Assembly (NCBI GenBank): GCA_041642635.1
Contig: JBEPWB010000045.1
Location: forward strand, 1-9,594
DNA from: JAAZVM01 sp041642635
Lineage (GTDB): Bacteria > Patescibacteriota > Gracilibacteria > BD1-5 > UBA6164
Reading direction: 5' to 3'
Length of the DNA stretch: 9,594 bases
Position 1 is the stretch's first letter; every line of letters begins with the position of its first letter. A model generated the notes under the pieces. The model was not told the origin of the DNA. It searched no databases and saw nothing but the letters and a program-made list of their open reading frames with translations. The position numbers and the translations under genes are program-made. Below are positions 1-7,653 of the stretch, one piece after another.

Positions 1-543
1 CCGGCCCTGGGCCATGATGATCCGGGCCTGAAGATCCTTGCGGTCAAGCTGCAGGTGCTGCCCGACGGATAAGGGGTCGCCGATTTCCTTTAACATGATG
101 ACATCCGGCCAGAAGGAAAAAACCATCATGTCTTTTTTTTCCTCGCCCATTTCCCGAAGTTTTAAGCGGATCATCATCAAGCGTCGGGATTTTTCTTCCC
201 AGTCCGTATCTTCCCATTCTTCGGGGTATTCATAAGCGCGGATCAGGTAAATATCTCGTTTGGGAATCCCGTGATTGTTTTTTTTCGGGACTTTGACACT
301 GACTTTATATTTGGTCATAAACCCAATATTCATCATAAAAATATCGAGCCGCTTGAGACCTTCTTCCGTGAAAATGCCGGACAGGATCGGAGCATCCTTG
401 ATCTCTTCAAAAGGGCCGCCCAGATCTCGCAGGAAAAGACCGACGCCGGAGCCGTCATGGCCTTCTTTCATAACATTTAATGCTTCAAGCGCAGTCATCG
501 GGGACAGCGGAGTTTCACTGGTTACCGCAAATAAACGACACAT
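1..543 (-). CDS. Class II glutamine amidotransferase domain protein (glutamate synthase-related), 3' end outside window
   Basis: Open from an ATG at 543 to the window edge, 181 codons with no stop, so the C-terminus is missing. The protein begins MCRLF, placing Cys2 where class II (Ntn-type) glutamine amidotransferases have their catalytic nucleophile after Met removal. It continues with EGHDGSGVGLFLRDLGGPF at residues 27-45, which I recognise from glutamate-synthase-like (GltB1/GlxB-type) amidotransferases of anaerobic bacteria. Such domains hydrolyse glutamine and pass ammonia to a synthase partner. A good Shine-Dalgarno sequence (GGGAGAAAAT just before ATG) supports the start. Glycine is GGN and tryptophan TGG, with no in-frame TGA. 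GC content is roughly half, quite unlike everything to the right. The family call is fairly sure; the exact substrate and partner are not. The gene probably does not belong to the same genome as the rest of the window. Confidence 0.8.
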   Translation of the reverse strand, partial: MCRLFAVTSETPLSPMTALEALNVMKEGHDGSGVGLFLRDLGGPFEEIKDAPILSGIFTEEGLKRLDIFMMNIGFMTKYKVSVKVPKKNNHGIPKRDIYLIRAYEYPEEWEDTDWEEKSRRLMMIRLKLREMGEEKKDMMVFSFWPDVIMLKEIGDPLSVGQHLQLDRKDLQARIIMAQGR

Positions 544-594
544 ATTTTCTCCCGTGGATTGTTGATCCGGATTATTAAGAAATACTAATTTATT
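544..594. other. Composition and genetic-code boundary (probable chimeric junction)
   Basis: Within about 50 bases the sequence changes from balanced GC with ordinary code to very AT-rich DNA with UGA as glycine. The upstream gene begins at 543 and the membrane protein gene from the right stops at 595. No terminator hairpin is seen after that stop, unlike the other code-25 gene ends whose downstream side is visible. The switch seems to fall after GATCCGG near 575-580, but the exact base cannot be fixed by eye. Confidence 0.6.
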
Positions 595-1575
595 TTATAA
601 TTCAATTTTTTTAGAGTTTTTTTCCTCATCAGAATTATCTGGATTAATTGGATTTGAAATATTTCTTTCTAATAAAATTCTTTCGTATAAAAGATAAACA
701 AATACCATCAAATAAACAATTGAAATACTGTTAATTACTGATTCAAAAATTCAATATATTAAAAAATTTAATCAAGATAATAATGAAAAATTTCAAGTAA
801 GAGAAGCTTCATAAAAATTGAATCAACTAGGAATAAAAATCTTTAAAATATTTGTAATAACACCTAAAAATAATCAAATAATTAATCAAGAAATAAAAGT
901 ATTTCAAAAAATCCTCCACCAAATTCAATCAGTTATTTTTACTGAATTTTTAAAATTTTGTTTTGTATATTCATCATTTTTTATAGCGCTATAAAGTGAA
1001 AAAGTAGTTTTTACTCATCTATAAATAGAGAAAAATATAAATAATACTATTCAAGTTAACATAAGCAGAGTTCAAACTCTAGAAAAATATTCAGGTAATT
1101 CTAAAAAATAAGTAGCATTAAATAATATTCATCAAACTATAAAAAACAATGCTGGAATTAATGCTACGTAAGCAAAAATATACCAATAAGTTTTTAATAT
1201 TTTTATCATACTTTTTCTAGAATCTATAATTTTTTGTTTTAAATTATTTTTAGTGGGATTTTCATAATTTTTAAAATAAAAAATTATATTTTTTAAAGTC
1301 AAAATAAAAACAAACATATATGAAAAAATATAAAAAATCACCAAAAATAAAATAGGCAAAGTAAATAGATATAATAAATAGTAATTATAAATATCATTTC
1401 AATTATTATAATAAGAGAAAAATACTGGTCAGATAACTGAAATCAAAATTACAGGAATTAAATAAAATCAAACAAAAGTATAAATAAAAAATGGCAGAGT
1501 TAATTCTAAAAATCATTTTTTATAGATAAAAAATGATTGTTCCATTCTATCTAATAGTTTTTCTTTTACGTTCAT
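595..1575 (-). CDS. Multi-pass integral membrane protein of unknown function, 326 aa
   Basis: Read with UGA as glycine, the frame runs 326 residues from ATG at 1575 to TAA at 597-595. It contains about 17 in-frame TGA codons against a single GGT. Hydrophobic segments lie near residues 28-54, 66-100, 130-153, 167-185, 223-248 and 268-298, suggesting six or so transmembrane helices. The C-terminal tail is short, hydrophilic and acidic to basic (NPDNSDEEKNSKK). A stretch around residues 212-240 (KITDGIWWRIFGNTFISG) vaguely recalls membrane domains of the glycerophosphodiester phosphodiesterase-associated or DUF975 type, but this is only a resemblance. No catalytic motif is seen. It is divergent from the next gene, with a shared AT-rich promoter gap of 83 bases. 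There is no Shine-Dalgarno sequence, as for nearly all genes here. Confidence 0.8.
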
Positions 1576-1658
1576 AATAAAAAAATTTGAAAAAGTAATA
1601 TAAATATATATTATTAATTTACAAAAATATTCAAATTTTATTTAATAAAAAAGTGGTT
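1576..1658. promoter_or_regulatory. Divergent promoter region between two membrane protein genes
   Basis: This 83-base gap is almost pure A and T. On the plus strand TTGAAA near 1587 is followed about 17 bases later by ATTATT. On the minus strand TTGAAT near 1630 is followed by TATATA-like sequence. Both are plausible weak sigma-70 elements, but in DNA this AT-rich such matches arise easily. The divergent gene order is the main reason for the call. Confidence 0.35.
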
Positions 1659-2201
1659 ATGAATGAAGAACAATTAAACGAAGTTTTATCAACTATGGAA
1701 AATTCTGTTGATGTTACAACTACTCAAGTACAAATAGAAGGATTTGATTCTCAATTGTTAGAAATGGCTCAGAATATAATTGTTTTTGTAAATTCTTTCT
1801 GATTACTATTTTTTATATTTACAGCTATTTGACTATTTCTTATAAATAAAAAACTATGAGAAAAATATCCTTGGTTAAGTTTTGTTCCAATTATTCAAAT
1901 ATATAATTATTTAACGGCTGCTAATAAATCATTTGTTAACTTTGTAGTTTTCCCAGTATTAGCATTAATTATTGGTTTCTTCCTATCATTTTTCACATTT
2001 TGATTAAGCCTTTTAATTGCTTCAATTTATGCTTTTGTTATGTGGGTAATATTAGTTCATTCTATTTCAAAAAGAACAGGTTATTGAGTATGAGCTACCA
2101 TTTGATTTATTTTTGTTCCATTTATTATGTACCCAATAGTTGGTTATAAAATGAAAGACAAAACAAATGAAAATTCTCAAGAAAGTAATTCAGAATTATA
2201 A
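1659..2201 (+). CDS. DUF5684-like small membrane protein, 180 aa
   Basis: ATG at 1659 to TAA at 2199-2201, 180 residues with UGA as glycine. A soluble N-terminus of about 37 residues is followed by a transmembrane helix (about 38-63). Next comes the loop NKKLGEKYPWLSFVPIIQIY (63-82), two further hydrophobic stretches (about 94-135) and a last helix (about 141-162) ending in FVPFIMYPIVGY. The pattern of a KxGEKxPWxxFxPI loop plus a final P-hydrophobic-PI-G helix matches the DUF5684 family of small bacterial membrane proteins, whose function is unknown to me. TGA falls where that family has glycine (RTGYGVGATIGF at 139-150). The tail is short and polar. The gene ends directly in a strong inverted-repeat terminator shared with the convergent glycyl-tRNA synthetase gene. 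Confidence 0.8.
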
Positions 2202-2237
2202 AAAAATAAACTTACAATTTTGTAAGTTTATTTTTTT
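2201..2237. terminator. Bidirectional intrinsic terminator between convergent genes
   Basis: A perfect 15-bp stem (AAAAAATAAACTTAC at 2201-2215 with its complement at 2222-2236) encloses a 6-base loop. It is flanked by A-runs on the left and T-runs on the right, so it can serve the plus-strand membrane gene and the minus-strand synthetase gene. It overlaps both stop codons. Confidence 0.85.
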
Positions 2238-3651
2238 ATTTCATATTTTTTCTTAAAAATTCATTTAATTCACTTATTTCAACATCTTGTTGTTCCATAG
2301 AATCTCTAAATCTAACTGTAACTTTTCAAGCTTCATAATTATTAGAGTCTACAGTAACACAAAAAGGAGTCCCTATTTCATCCATTCTAGCATATCTTTT
2401 ACCAATACTTCATACTTCGTCATACTCACTCATAAAATCATCACTCAGCTGAGCATATAATTCTTTTGCTAAATGTCATATTTTTTTCACAACTGGTAAA
2501 ACTCAGACTTTTATCGGAGCAACTTTTGGGTCTAGTTTTAAATATGTTCTATTATTTTCTTCATCAATAGTATAAGCATCACTAATACAAGCTAAAAATA
2601 ATCTATTTAATCAAACACTTGGTTCAATTACATAAGGAATAAATTTTTTGTTATTAACTGGATCAAAATAACTCATATCAGCTTTTGATTCTGACATATG
2701 TGCTTTTAAATCAAAATCAGTTCTATCAGCTATACCCCATAATTCTCCCCAACCAAAAGGAAATTTGTATTCAATATCAGTTGTTGCGTTAGAATAATGA
2801 GACAATTCATCATCTTCGTGATCTCTTAATTTTAAGTTTTCTCATTTTATAGAAAGTCTGTTTTCCAAGAAATTCATACAAGCTTCTTTCCATTCTTTGT
2901 GAAATTGTAAATCTGTTCCAGGTTCACAAAAATACTCTATTTCCATTTGTTCAAACTCTCTAGTTCTAAAAATAAAATTCCCTGGAGTTATTTCATTTCT
3001 AAAGGCTTTACCGACTTGAGCAACTCAAAAAGGTAATTTTCTTCTACTTGTTCTAAGAACATTAGGAAAATCTATAAAAATTCATTGTGCAGTTTCTGGT
3101 CTAAGATAAATTTCGTTAGAAGAATCATCAGTAACTCATTGTTTTGTTTTAAACATCAAGTTAAAAGTTTTCACGTCCGTCCAATCTCAAACTTCTCAAG
3201 AATCAGGATTTATAACTTTTTCTCATCTCATAACAGCAGTTTGAGCTTCTAGTGGCCAAGATTCTGGAACTAGATTATTAACACCATAAGTTGATTTTAA
3301 ATGATTTTCAGCATCATCTAATTTTTCAATCAAATCTTCTAATAATTTATCTGCTCTAAATCTTTGTTTTGTGTTCTTATCATCAATTAATGGATCACTG
3401 AATCAACCAACGTGTCATGAAGCAACCCAAACTTTTGGATTGTATAAAATAGAAGAATCTATTAAAGTCATATCTGTTCTTTTTTGAACAAATTCTTTTA
3501 TCCAAAGATTTTTAATATTTTCTTTCATTAAAGCTCAGTATGGCCCATAATCCCAAGAATTAGCCAATCAACCATATATTTCTGATCACGCGTAAACAAA
3601 TCATCTAGTTTGTGATAAGTTAACGATATCTTTCATTGTAAAATTACTCAT
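2236..3651 (-). CDS. glyS: Glycyl-tRNA synthetase, class II dimeric type
   Basis: 471 residues from ATG at 3651 to TAA at 2238-2236. The enzyme activates glycine with ATP and charges tRNA-Gly. It belongs to the single-chain alpha2 GlyRS family, with normal length. Landmarks are RGFVYAGSEIYGGLANSWDY (16-35), VASGHVGGFSDP (76-87), YLRPETAQGIF (182-192), motif 2 FRTREFEQMEIEYF (228-241), FPFGWGELWGIADRTDFDL (297-315), motif 3 EPSVGLNRLFLA (343-354) and the anticodon-binding domain with GSIGKRYARMDEIGTPF (about 414-430). About 17 glycines are TGA and about 12 are GGN. The TGA in PETAQ-G-IF and GHVGGF sit on invariant glycines, which fixes UGA as glycine here. An upstream in-frame ATG at 3816 is rejected because it lies inside the T-box leader. 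No Shine-Dalgarno sequence precedes the chosen start. Expression is probably controlled by that leader. Confidence 0.97.
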
Positions 3652-3684
3652 AAGACAATAATTTAAAAAATAAATTTTTTTGTC

Positions 3685-3743
3685 AAAAGAAAAAGACCCT
3701 GAAGTGAGACATTTTTCTTTTGAAAATATTGTCTCCAGGGTCC
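3685..3743 (-). terminator. Regulated intrinsic terminator of the glyS T-box
   Basis: On the minus strand GACCCUG-GAGACA (3742-3730) pairs with UGUCUC (3711-3706) and CAGGGUC (3701-3695), with a four-base ACUU bulge. It is followed by UUUUUCUUUU. The loop can extend the helix through UUUUC/GAAAA. Its 5' arm overlaps the antiterminator 3' strand, so the two structures exclude each other. Confidence 0.85.
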
Positions 3744-3850
3744 TTTTATAGTGCAAAGGACGGTTCCACCCGGAAGTTTTTTCTTTTGTAAAAAATATTT
3801 CAAGTATGGATTCCAACCCAACTTTTTTCTAAGAAATATTTTTTTACCTA
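3685..3850 (-). ncRNA. T-box riboswitch leader of glyS (tRNA-Gly sensing, transcriptional)
   Basis: The leader contains the T-box consensus GGGUGGAACCG (plus-strand 3771 to 3761). It folds as an antiterminator: CCGGG (3773-3769) pairs with CCUGG (3739-3735), and GUCCUUU (3761-3755) pairs with AAAGGAC (3746-3740), leaving the 7-base bulge UGGAACC. The bulge UGGA complements a UCCA acceptor end, as expected for tRNA-Gly with discriminator U73. A competing terminator reuses the 3' antiterminator strand. Upstream, a short stem I is formed by 3848-3834 with 3800-3788. It is topped by a hairpin carrying UUGGAA, where GGA (3814-3812) could be the specifier; UGA at 3802-3800 is the other candidate. 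The canonical S-turn motifs (AGUA/GAA) are not obvious, so stem I is reduced or atypical. Gene context (glyS follows) agrees with the tRNA match. Confidence 0.88.
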
Positions 3851-3855
3851 AATAT

Positions 3856-3883
3856 AGTATAATATTTTAATAAAAAAATTCAA
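3856..3883 (-). promoter_or_regulatory. Probable glyS promoter
   Basis: On the minus strand TTGAAT (3883-3878) and TATACT (3861-3856) are separated by 16 bases. Transcription would then start near 3850, just before the AGGUAAA that opens the stem I helix. The fit between the predicted start and the 5' boundary of the folded leader makes this better than a chance AT-rich match. Confidence 0.6.
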
Positions 3884-3900
3884 ATAAAAAATAATAAAAA

Positions 3901-3950
3901 TTGCTTATTTAAACAAAATATTATAAAATATAAGTAATTATTGTATAAAT
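3901..3950 (+). promoter_or_regulatory. Possible promoter for the CHAP-like protein gene
   Basis: TTGCTT at 3901-3906 and TATAAA at 3922-3927 are 15 bases apart, and a second TATAAA-like box lies at 3944-3949. The gene starts at 3960. The elements are weak and the base composition makes chance matches likely; divergence from glyS requires a promoter somewhere in this gap. Confidence 0.3.
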
Positions 3951-3959
3951 AATAAATTT

Positions 3960-5672
3960 ATGTGATCTATTGAAAATACAGATATTCAAACAGAAAATAT
4001 TCAAAATAATGAAAATTTTTTAGAAAAAGCTATGTCTTCACTAGAAGACAATATTTTGAGTGAACAAGAAAAAGCAGAATTAAATCAAATGCTTCAAGAA
4101 TATAATTTAGAAAATTGAGAAATTCAAAATGAAACTAGAGAACAATTATCAGAAATAAAAAATGAAATAGAACTAAAAGATATTATAAAAAACTCTGAAT
4201 TATACTCAGAAATAAATGAACAAATGTCTAATCTATCAAGAAATGAAATAAAAAATATTCAATATATTACGGGTTCAATTGCTGATTGAATTTATTGAAT
4301 AAATACTTTTATTGCTTATAAAAACTCTCCTATAAGTGAGATTTTTACTCCAGAACAAATTGCAAGTGGTAGAGAAGTTTGAGAAAATGTTAGCTCATTT
4401 ATAGAAAATTTTTCTAAATTAAACTCAGTAGATTCAGAATTATTAGCAATTATTTTATCAAATGATATTAGTTCAAATAGTTTTGTTTTTATTGATGAAA
4501 ACTGAAATATTACAATAATGGATAAACAAAATAATAACAATATTGTTACTTTTTCAGAAACTCTATCTGTTGAGTCACTAGTTCACGAATCATTTATCAA
4601 AAAAGATATAAATATTATAAAATCTCAGCTTGATTTACTAGCAAATAATTCTGATAAAAATAGTTATATTCTAAAAATGAGAAATATTATTTCTGAGTAT
4701 AATTATCAAAGAGAAGCAAGACAAATTTTTTCTCAAAATACAAGTAATTGAACAGAAATAATTTTACCAAATAGTCATTTAAATAGAGAAATGAAAGCTG
4801 TCGATTTATTTTGAGATTATTCTGAAATTACAATTGATTGAGAAAAATATACAAATGATTGAGAAGAATTTTTTACTAGTGAATGAAAAAGGTTAGCAAT
4901 TTATAACAGACAAGTTTTAAATATAGAAAATTTTTGAACTCAAACTAATTCTCAAGAAATTAATGAAAATAATTCAGATAACAAAAAAGTGGATATAAAT
5001 TTATGAGAAAATAGTTTTTTAGATAACTTAATTCAAGAAGATAATAGCATTAATAATATAGAAAATAATAATGAAAATATAGAAAATAATTTATCAAGAG
5101 AATTTTGAGATTGGTTACAAAATGAATGAGTAAATTTACTCGGAAGAACTTGAGAAAATAGTTGCTGATTAGCAGTTCATCAATTAATTGATACTTTTAT
5201 GAGAAGTAATTGAATTAGAAATGCAATTAATATAAGAACAGCAAGAAATGGTGCAAATTTTGATTCAATTCTTGAAGGATGAAATATTAATGTAGAAAAT
5301 CCTTTTATTACACAACGGAATAATAATATTTATAAAATTAATTCTCCAGAAGAATTAAAAAATGCTTGAATAGATATTGAAAAAATAATAAACAAAAATA
5401 TAACAATAAATTCAAGATCAATAAATTACCCAAAAGAATCTATTCCTTGAGAAATACTTGTTTATAATGAAAATGCTGAATCAAATAATGCAAGTAATAT
5501 TAGAAGGAATTTTTGACACGTAGAAATAAAATGATCTGATAATATGTATTACAGTTATTATAAATCTAATAATCCATGATGATCAGCTAGTGAAAATGAA
5601 AATTTATCCCCAGAAGAATATTCTAGACTTACAGGTTTTAACGGAAAAGCTTATAGTATAGAATTGACATAA
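3960..5672 (+). CDS. Large protein with C-terminal CHAP/NlpC-like Cys-His hydrolase domain, 570 aa
   Basis: ATG at 3960 to TAA at 5670-5672, with 25 TGA glycine codons (including codon 2) and only 7 GGN. Residues 1-100 are rich in Glu, Gln and Asn and look helical or coiled-coil. A mostly helical middle (about 100-260) is followed by a small beta-rich segment SEITIDGEKYTNDGEEFF (288-305), then an Asn-rich linker (about 325-378). The C-terminal domain has GENSCGLAVHQLIDTF (398-413) and, about 120 residues on, PGEILVYNENA (496-506) and NFGHVEIKG (517-525). Cys402 opening a helix and His520 opening a beta strand, preceded by a GEILVY strand, is the papain-like layout of CHAP and NlpC/P60 amidases or peptidases that cut peptidoglycan. 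No signal peptide or membrane segment is seen, so a cytoplasmic role or unconventional export remains open. The family assignment is an inference from these motifs. Confidence 0.75.
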
Positions 5673-5708
5673 AAAAATAAATGTTTTTTAAAAAACATTT
5701 ATTTTTTT
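5671..5708. terminator. Perfect palindromic bidirectional terminator
   Basis: A 19-base arm (5671-5689) is followed without spacer by its exact complement (5690-5708). It has A-runs on the left, T-runs on the right, and ATGTTTTTT/AAAAAACAT at the centre. It lies between the convergent CHAP-like and chorismate mutase genes and overlaps both stop codons, so it can end transcription from either side. Confidence 0.85.
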
Positions 5709-5976
5709 ATTTTTCTAAATCAAGACTTTGTTTGTGAATTCTATTCCAAATATCATTTACAAAATCATCTTTTAATCAAAACTCTCTTGAGACTTCAAGA
5801 TTATCATCCATTAATTCTTTCCATCTAGAATTATCTAACGGAGCAATTCAATCTTGTTTTTTTATTTTTCAGATTTCTTTTACTATTTCAAATCTTCTAA
5901 AAAAAAGATAAATTAATTCTTTATCTAAAGTATTTATTTGTTCCCTGTAGTTTTCTAATAACTCACTATTTTCCAT
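5707..5976 (-). CDS. aroQ: Stand-alone AroQ-type chorismate mutase, 89 aa
   Basis: ATG at 5976 to TAA at 5709-5707, 89 residues, the usual size of one AroQ domain. It aligns without gaps to the E. coli P-protein mutase domain as I recall it. LLENYREQINTLDKELIYLF (6-25), the RR pair (27-28) and VKEIGKIKK (32-40) match, and Arg11, Arg28, Lys39, Asp48 and Arg51 are in place. Two active-site positions differ: Glu52 is Trp, and Gln88 is Glu (as in the yeast enzyme, Glu246). The family converts chorismate to prephenate for Phe and Tyr synthesis. It follows the SLH-like gene by 17 bases on the same strand and probably shares its transcript. No other shikimate gene is visible. The fold is sure; catalytic activity on chorismate is likely but not shown, given Trp52. 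Confidence 0.85.
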
Positions 5977-5993
5977 TTTTTAAAAAAATTATT

Positions 5994-6602
5994 TTATAAA
6001 GCTTCTCAACTTATTATTTTTTGATATTTTTGTTCTTCTTTTATTTTTATAACATGATTTGCCGCTTCAAAAATCCATCATCTTGAAGCATCAGAATTAT
6101 AATCTGAGAAATTTTCTACAACTCAGTTTTTTACTGAAAAATCGACAATTTGTTCTTGCCAAGTAGTATTTAATGCAGGATTATAAGAATAATCAAAACC
6201 TATCGCTTTAATAAGCATTCAAAGAGATTCTGATTTAGTAATATTATCCTCTGGTCTAAAAGTTTCATTTCTAGTAATAAGTTCATTATCTACCAAAGCT
6301 TCAACACTATAACAAGCCCAAGAATTAGGATTTGTAGAACTTACATCAGAAAAAATATTATCACAATTATTTTTCTTTAAGCTACCAATTTCAACTTCCA
6401 TTCTAGATTCATAAACTCCTCTAGCTACTGCAGCAATTTCTTGTCTTAAAACATTTTGTGACAAATCATAATTTTCTGGATTGTTGCTATTATCATTAAT
6501 AATTCATTTATTTGCCAAATTATTTGCAAAATCTATTTGTGTATTTGCGTAAACAGAAACAAAACTAAAACTCAAAAGTACTAATATAAATATTTTTTTC
6601 AT
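5994..6602 (-). CDS. Secreted SLH-like (S-layer homology) protein, 202 aa
   Basis: ATG at 6602 to TAA at 5996-5994. Residues 1-19 form a clear signal peptide (MKKIFILVLLSFSFVSVYA), probably cleaved before Asn20. The mature part shows SLH-like repeats. The first is around 24-68 (FANNLANKGIINDN, then LRQEIAAVARGVYE). The second is around 81-138 (DNIFSDVSS, WACYSVEALVDNELI, FRPEDNITKSESLGMLIKAIG). A degenerate third lies around 147-190 (TWQEQIVDFSVKNGVVE, ASRGWIFEAANHVI). SLH domains usually anchor proteins to secondary cell-wall polymers. Here there is no other domain, so it may be an envelope anchor or adaptor. Cys80 and Cys97 could form a disulfide. Five TGA glycines occur, for example in ANKGII and SLGMLI. 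It is first in an apparent two-gene unit with the chorismate mutase. Confidence 0.82.
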
Positions 6603-6649
6603 AAAATTTTATTTAAATAAATAATAAATATATAGTAACAAAAAAATAA

Positions 6650-6690
6650 AAAAATAAAACTAATTTTTAAAAAAAATTAGTTTTATTTTT
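6650..6690. terminator. Terminator after htpX
   Basis: A 19-bp stem (6650-6668 with 6672-6690) encloses a 3-base AAA loop. The core is ACTAATTTTT/AAAAATTAGT, flanked by A-rich and T-rich runs. On the minus strand it ends the htpX transcript and overlaps the stop codon. It also separates htpX from the SLH-like gene, whose own promoter must lie in 6603-6650; no convincing promoter is visible there. Confidence 0.75.
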
Positions 6691-7604
6691 TACATATTAA
6701 GATTTTTTAGATGATTTATTCTATCGTCTAATTCTGGATGACTAGAAAACAATGCTCTTAATCAAGATTTTCATTTTGTAGAAATTTTCATTGTAGCAAA
6801 TTTTGAATCATCTGAAGAAGCCAAATCTTTCATTCTTTTTAGAGCTTCTAAAGAAGCAATCATTTTTTCTTTTCAAACATATTTTGCGCTTCAAGCATCA
6901 GCTTTGAATTCCCTATATCTAGAAAATTTCATAGTTATTAGAGAAGCTAATACTCAAAAAATTATTTCAAAAAGTATACTAAAACCAATATAAGCCCAAG
7001 AAATTCAACCTGATTCTTCTCAATCACTTAAAAAATTATTTACTATTCAAGCTAAAACTCTTGAAATAAATATAACAAAAGTATTCAAAACTCATTGTAA
7101 TAAAGTCATAGTAACCATATCTCAGTTAAGAACGTGAGCCATTTCATGACCTACAACTCATTCTATTTCGTTTTTATCCATCGTATTCATCAAACCAGAA
7201 GAAACCGCAACTAATGATTTATTTTTTGAAGCACCAGTAGCAAATGCGTTTGGTTCTGCTGAATTATAAAATCAAACTTCAGGCATTTTTATATTTTCTC
7301 TTTCTGCCAAATCTTTAACAACATCAAAAACTATTTTTTGTTTTGAATCAAGACTATCATAATCATCAATTGTAACCAAACTTATTGAGTAAGCTTTTTT
7401 TGCCATCCATTTTGATAATGCCAAACTTATAAAAGCTCAACCAAATCAAAATATCAAAGCAAAAATAAATAATCATGTATATCCTCAACCCAAATATCAA
7501 GTTACGTTTATTCAAAAAATCCTTTCAACTAAGAATATAACAAGACTTAAAACTACAATTATAGCTAAGTTTGTTATTAAAAATAATCATATTCTTTTAA
7601 ACAT
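6690..7604 (-). CDS. htpX: HtpX family membrane zinc metalloprotease
   Basis: 304 residues from ATG at 7604 to TAA at 6692-6690, a normal HtpX length. HtpX is an M48 zinc protease of the cytoplasmic membrane that degrades misfolded membrane proteins. Two N-terminal hydrophobic helices (about 6-30 and 44-66) precede PNAFATGASKNKSLVAVSSG (118-137). The zinc-binding motif is VGHEMAHVLNGD (151-162) with His153, Glu154 and His157. Two more hydrophobic segments (about 166-186 and 203-226) lead to SRYREFKADAGSA (228-240), whose Glu232 is the expected third zinc ligand. The tail has the family ending LRALFSSHPELDDRI. About 19 TGA and 8 GGN glycine codons are present, and TGA sits on conserved glycines. 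It starts 49 bases after the polA fragment on the same strand, probably on the same transcript. Confidence 0.96.
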
Positions 7605-7653
7605 TTTTTTCTTTTTTTTATTAATAAATACATTCTATTTCCAAGCTCTCATT

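Noticed and set aside
271..565. Two overlapping plus-strand reading frames
   Set aside because: They are antisense to the amidotransferase gene, whose protein is recognisable, and they show no family features.
3652..3687. TTGACA at the end of the T-box terminator U-run as a second glyS promoter
   Set aside because: No convincing -10 box lies at the right distance, and the flanking TTGAC motif is part of an AT-rich inverted repeat; chance is likely.
3601..3816. N-terminal extension of GlyRS starting at ATG 3816
   Set aside because: It reads through the T-box antiterminator and terminator; the family N-terminus begins near the ATG at 3651.
4316..4751. A plus-strand 77-aa frame and a minus-strand 74-aa frame
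   Set aside because: The plus-strand one is a fragment of the 570-aa gene cut by TGA read as stop; the minus-strand one is its antisense shadow.
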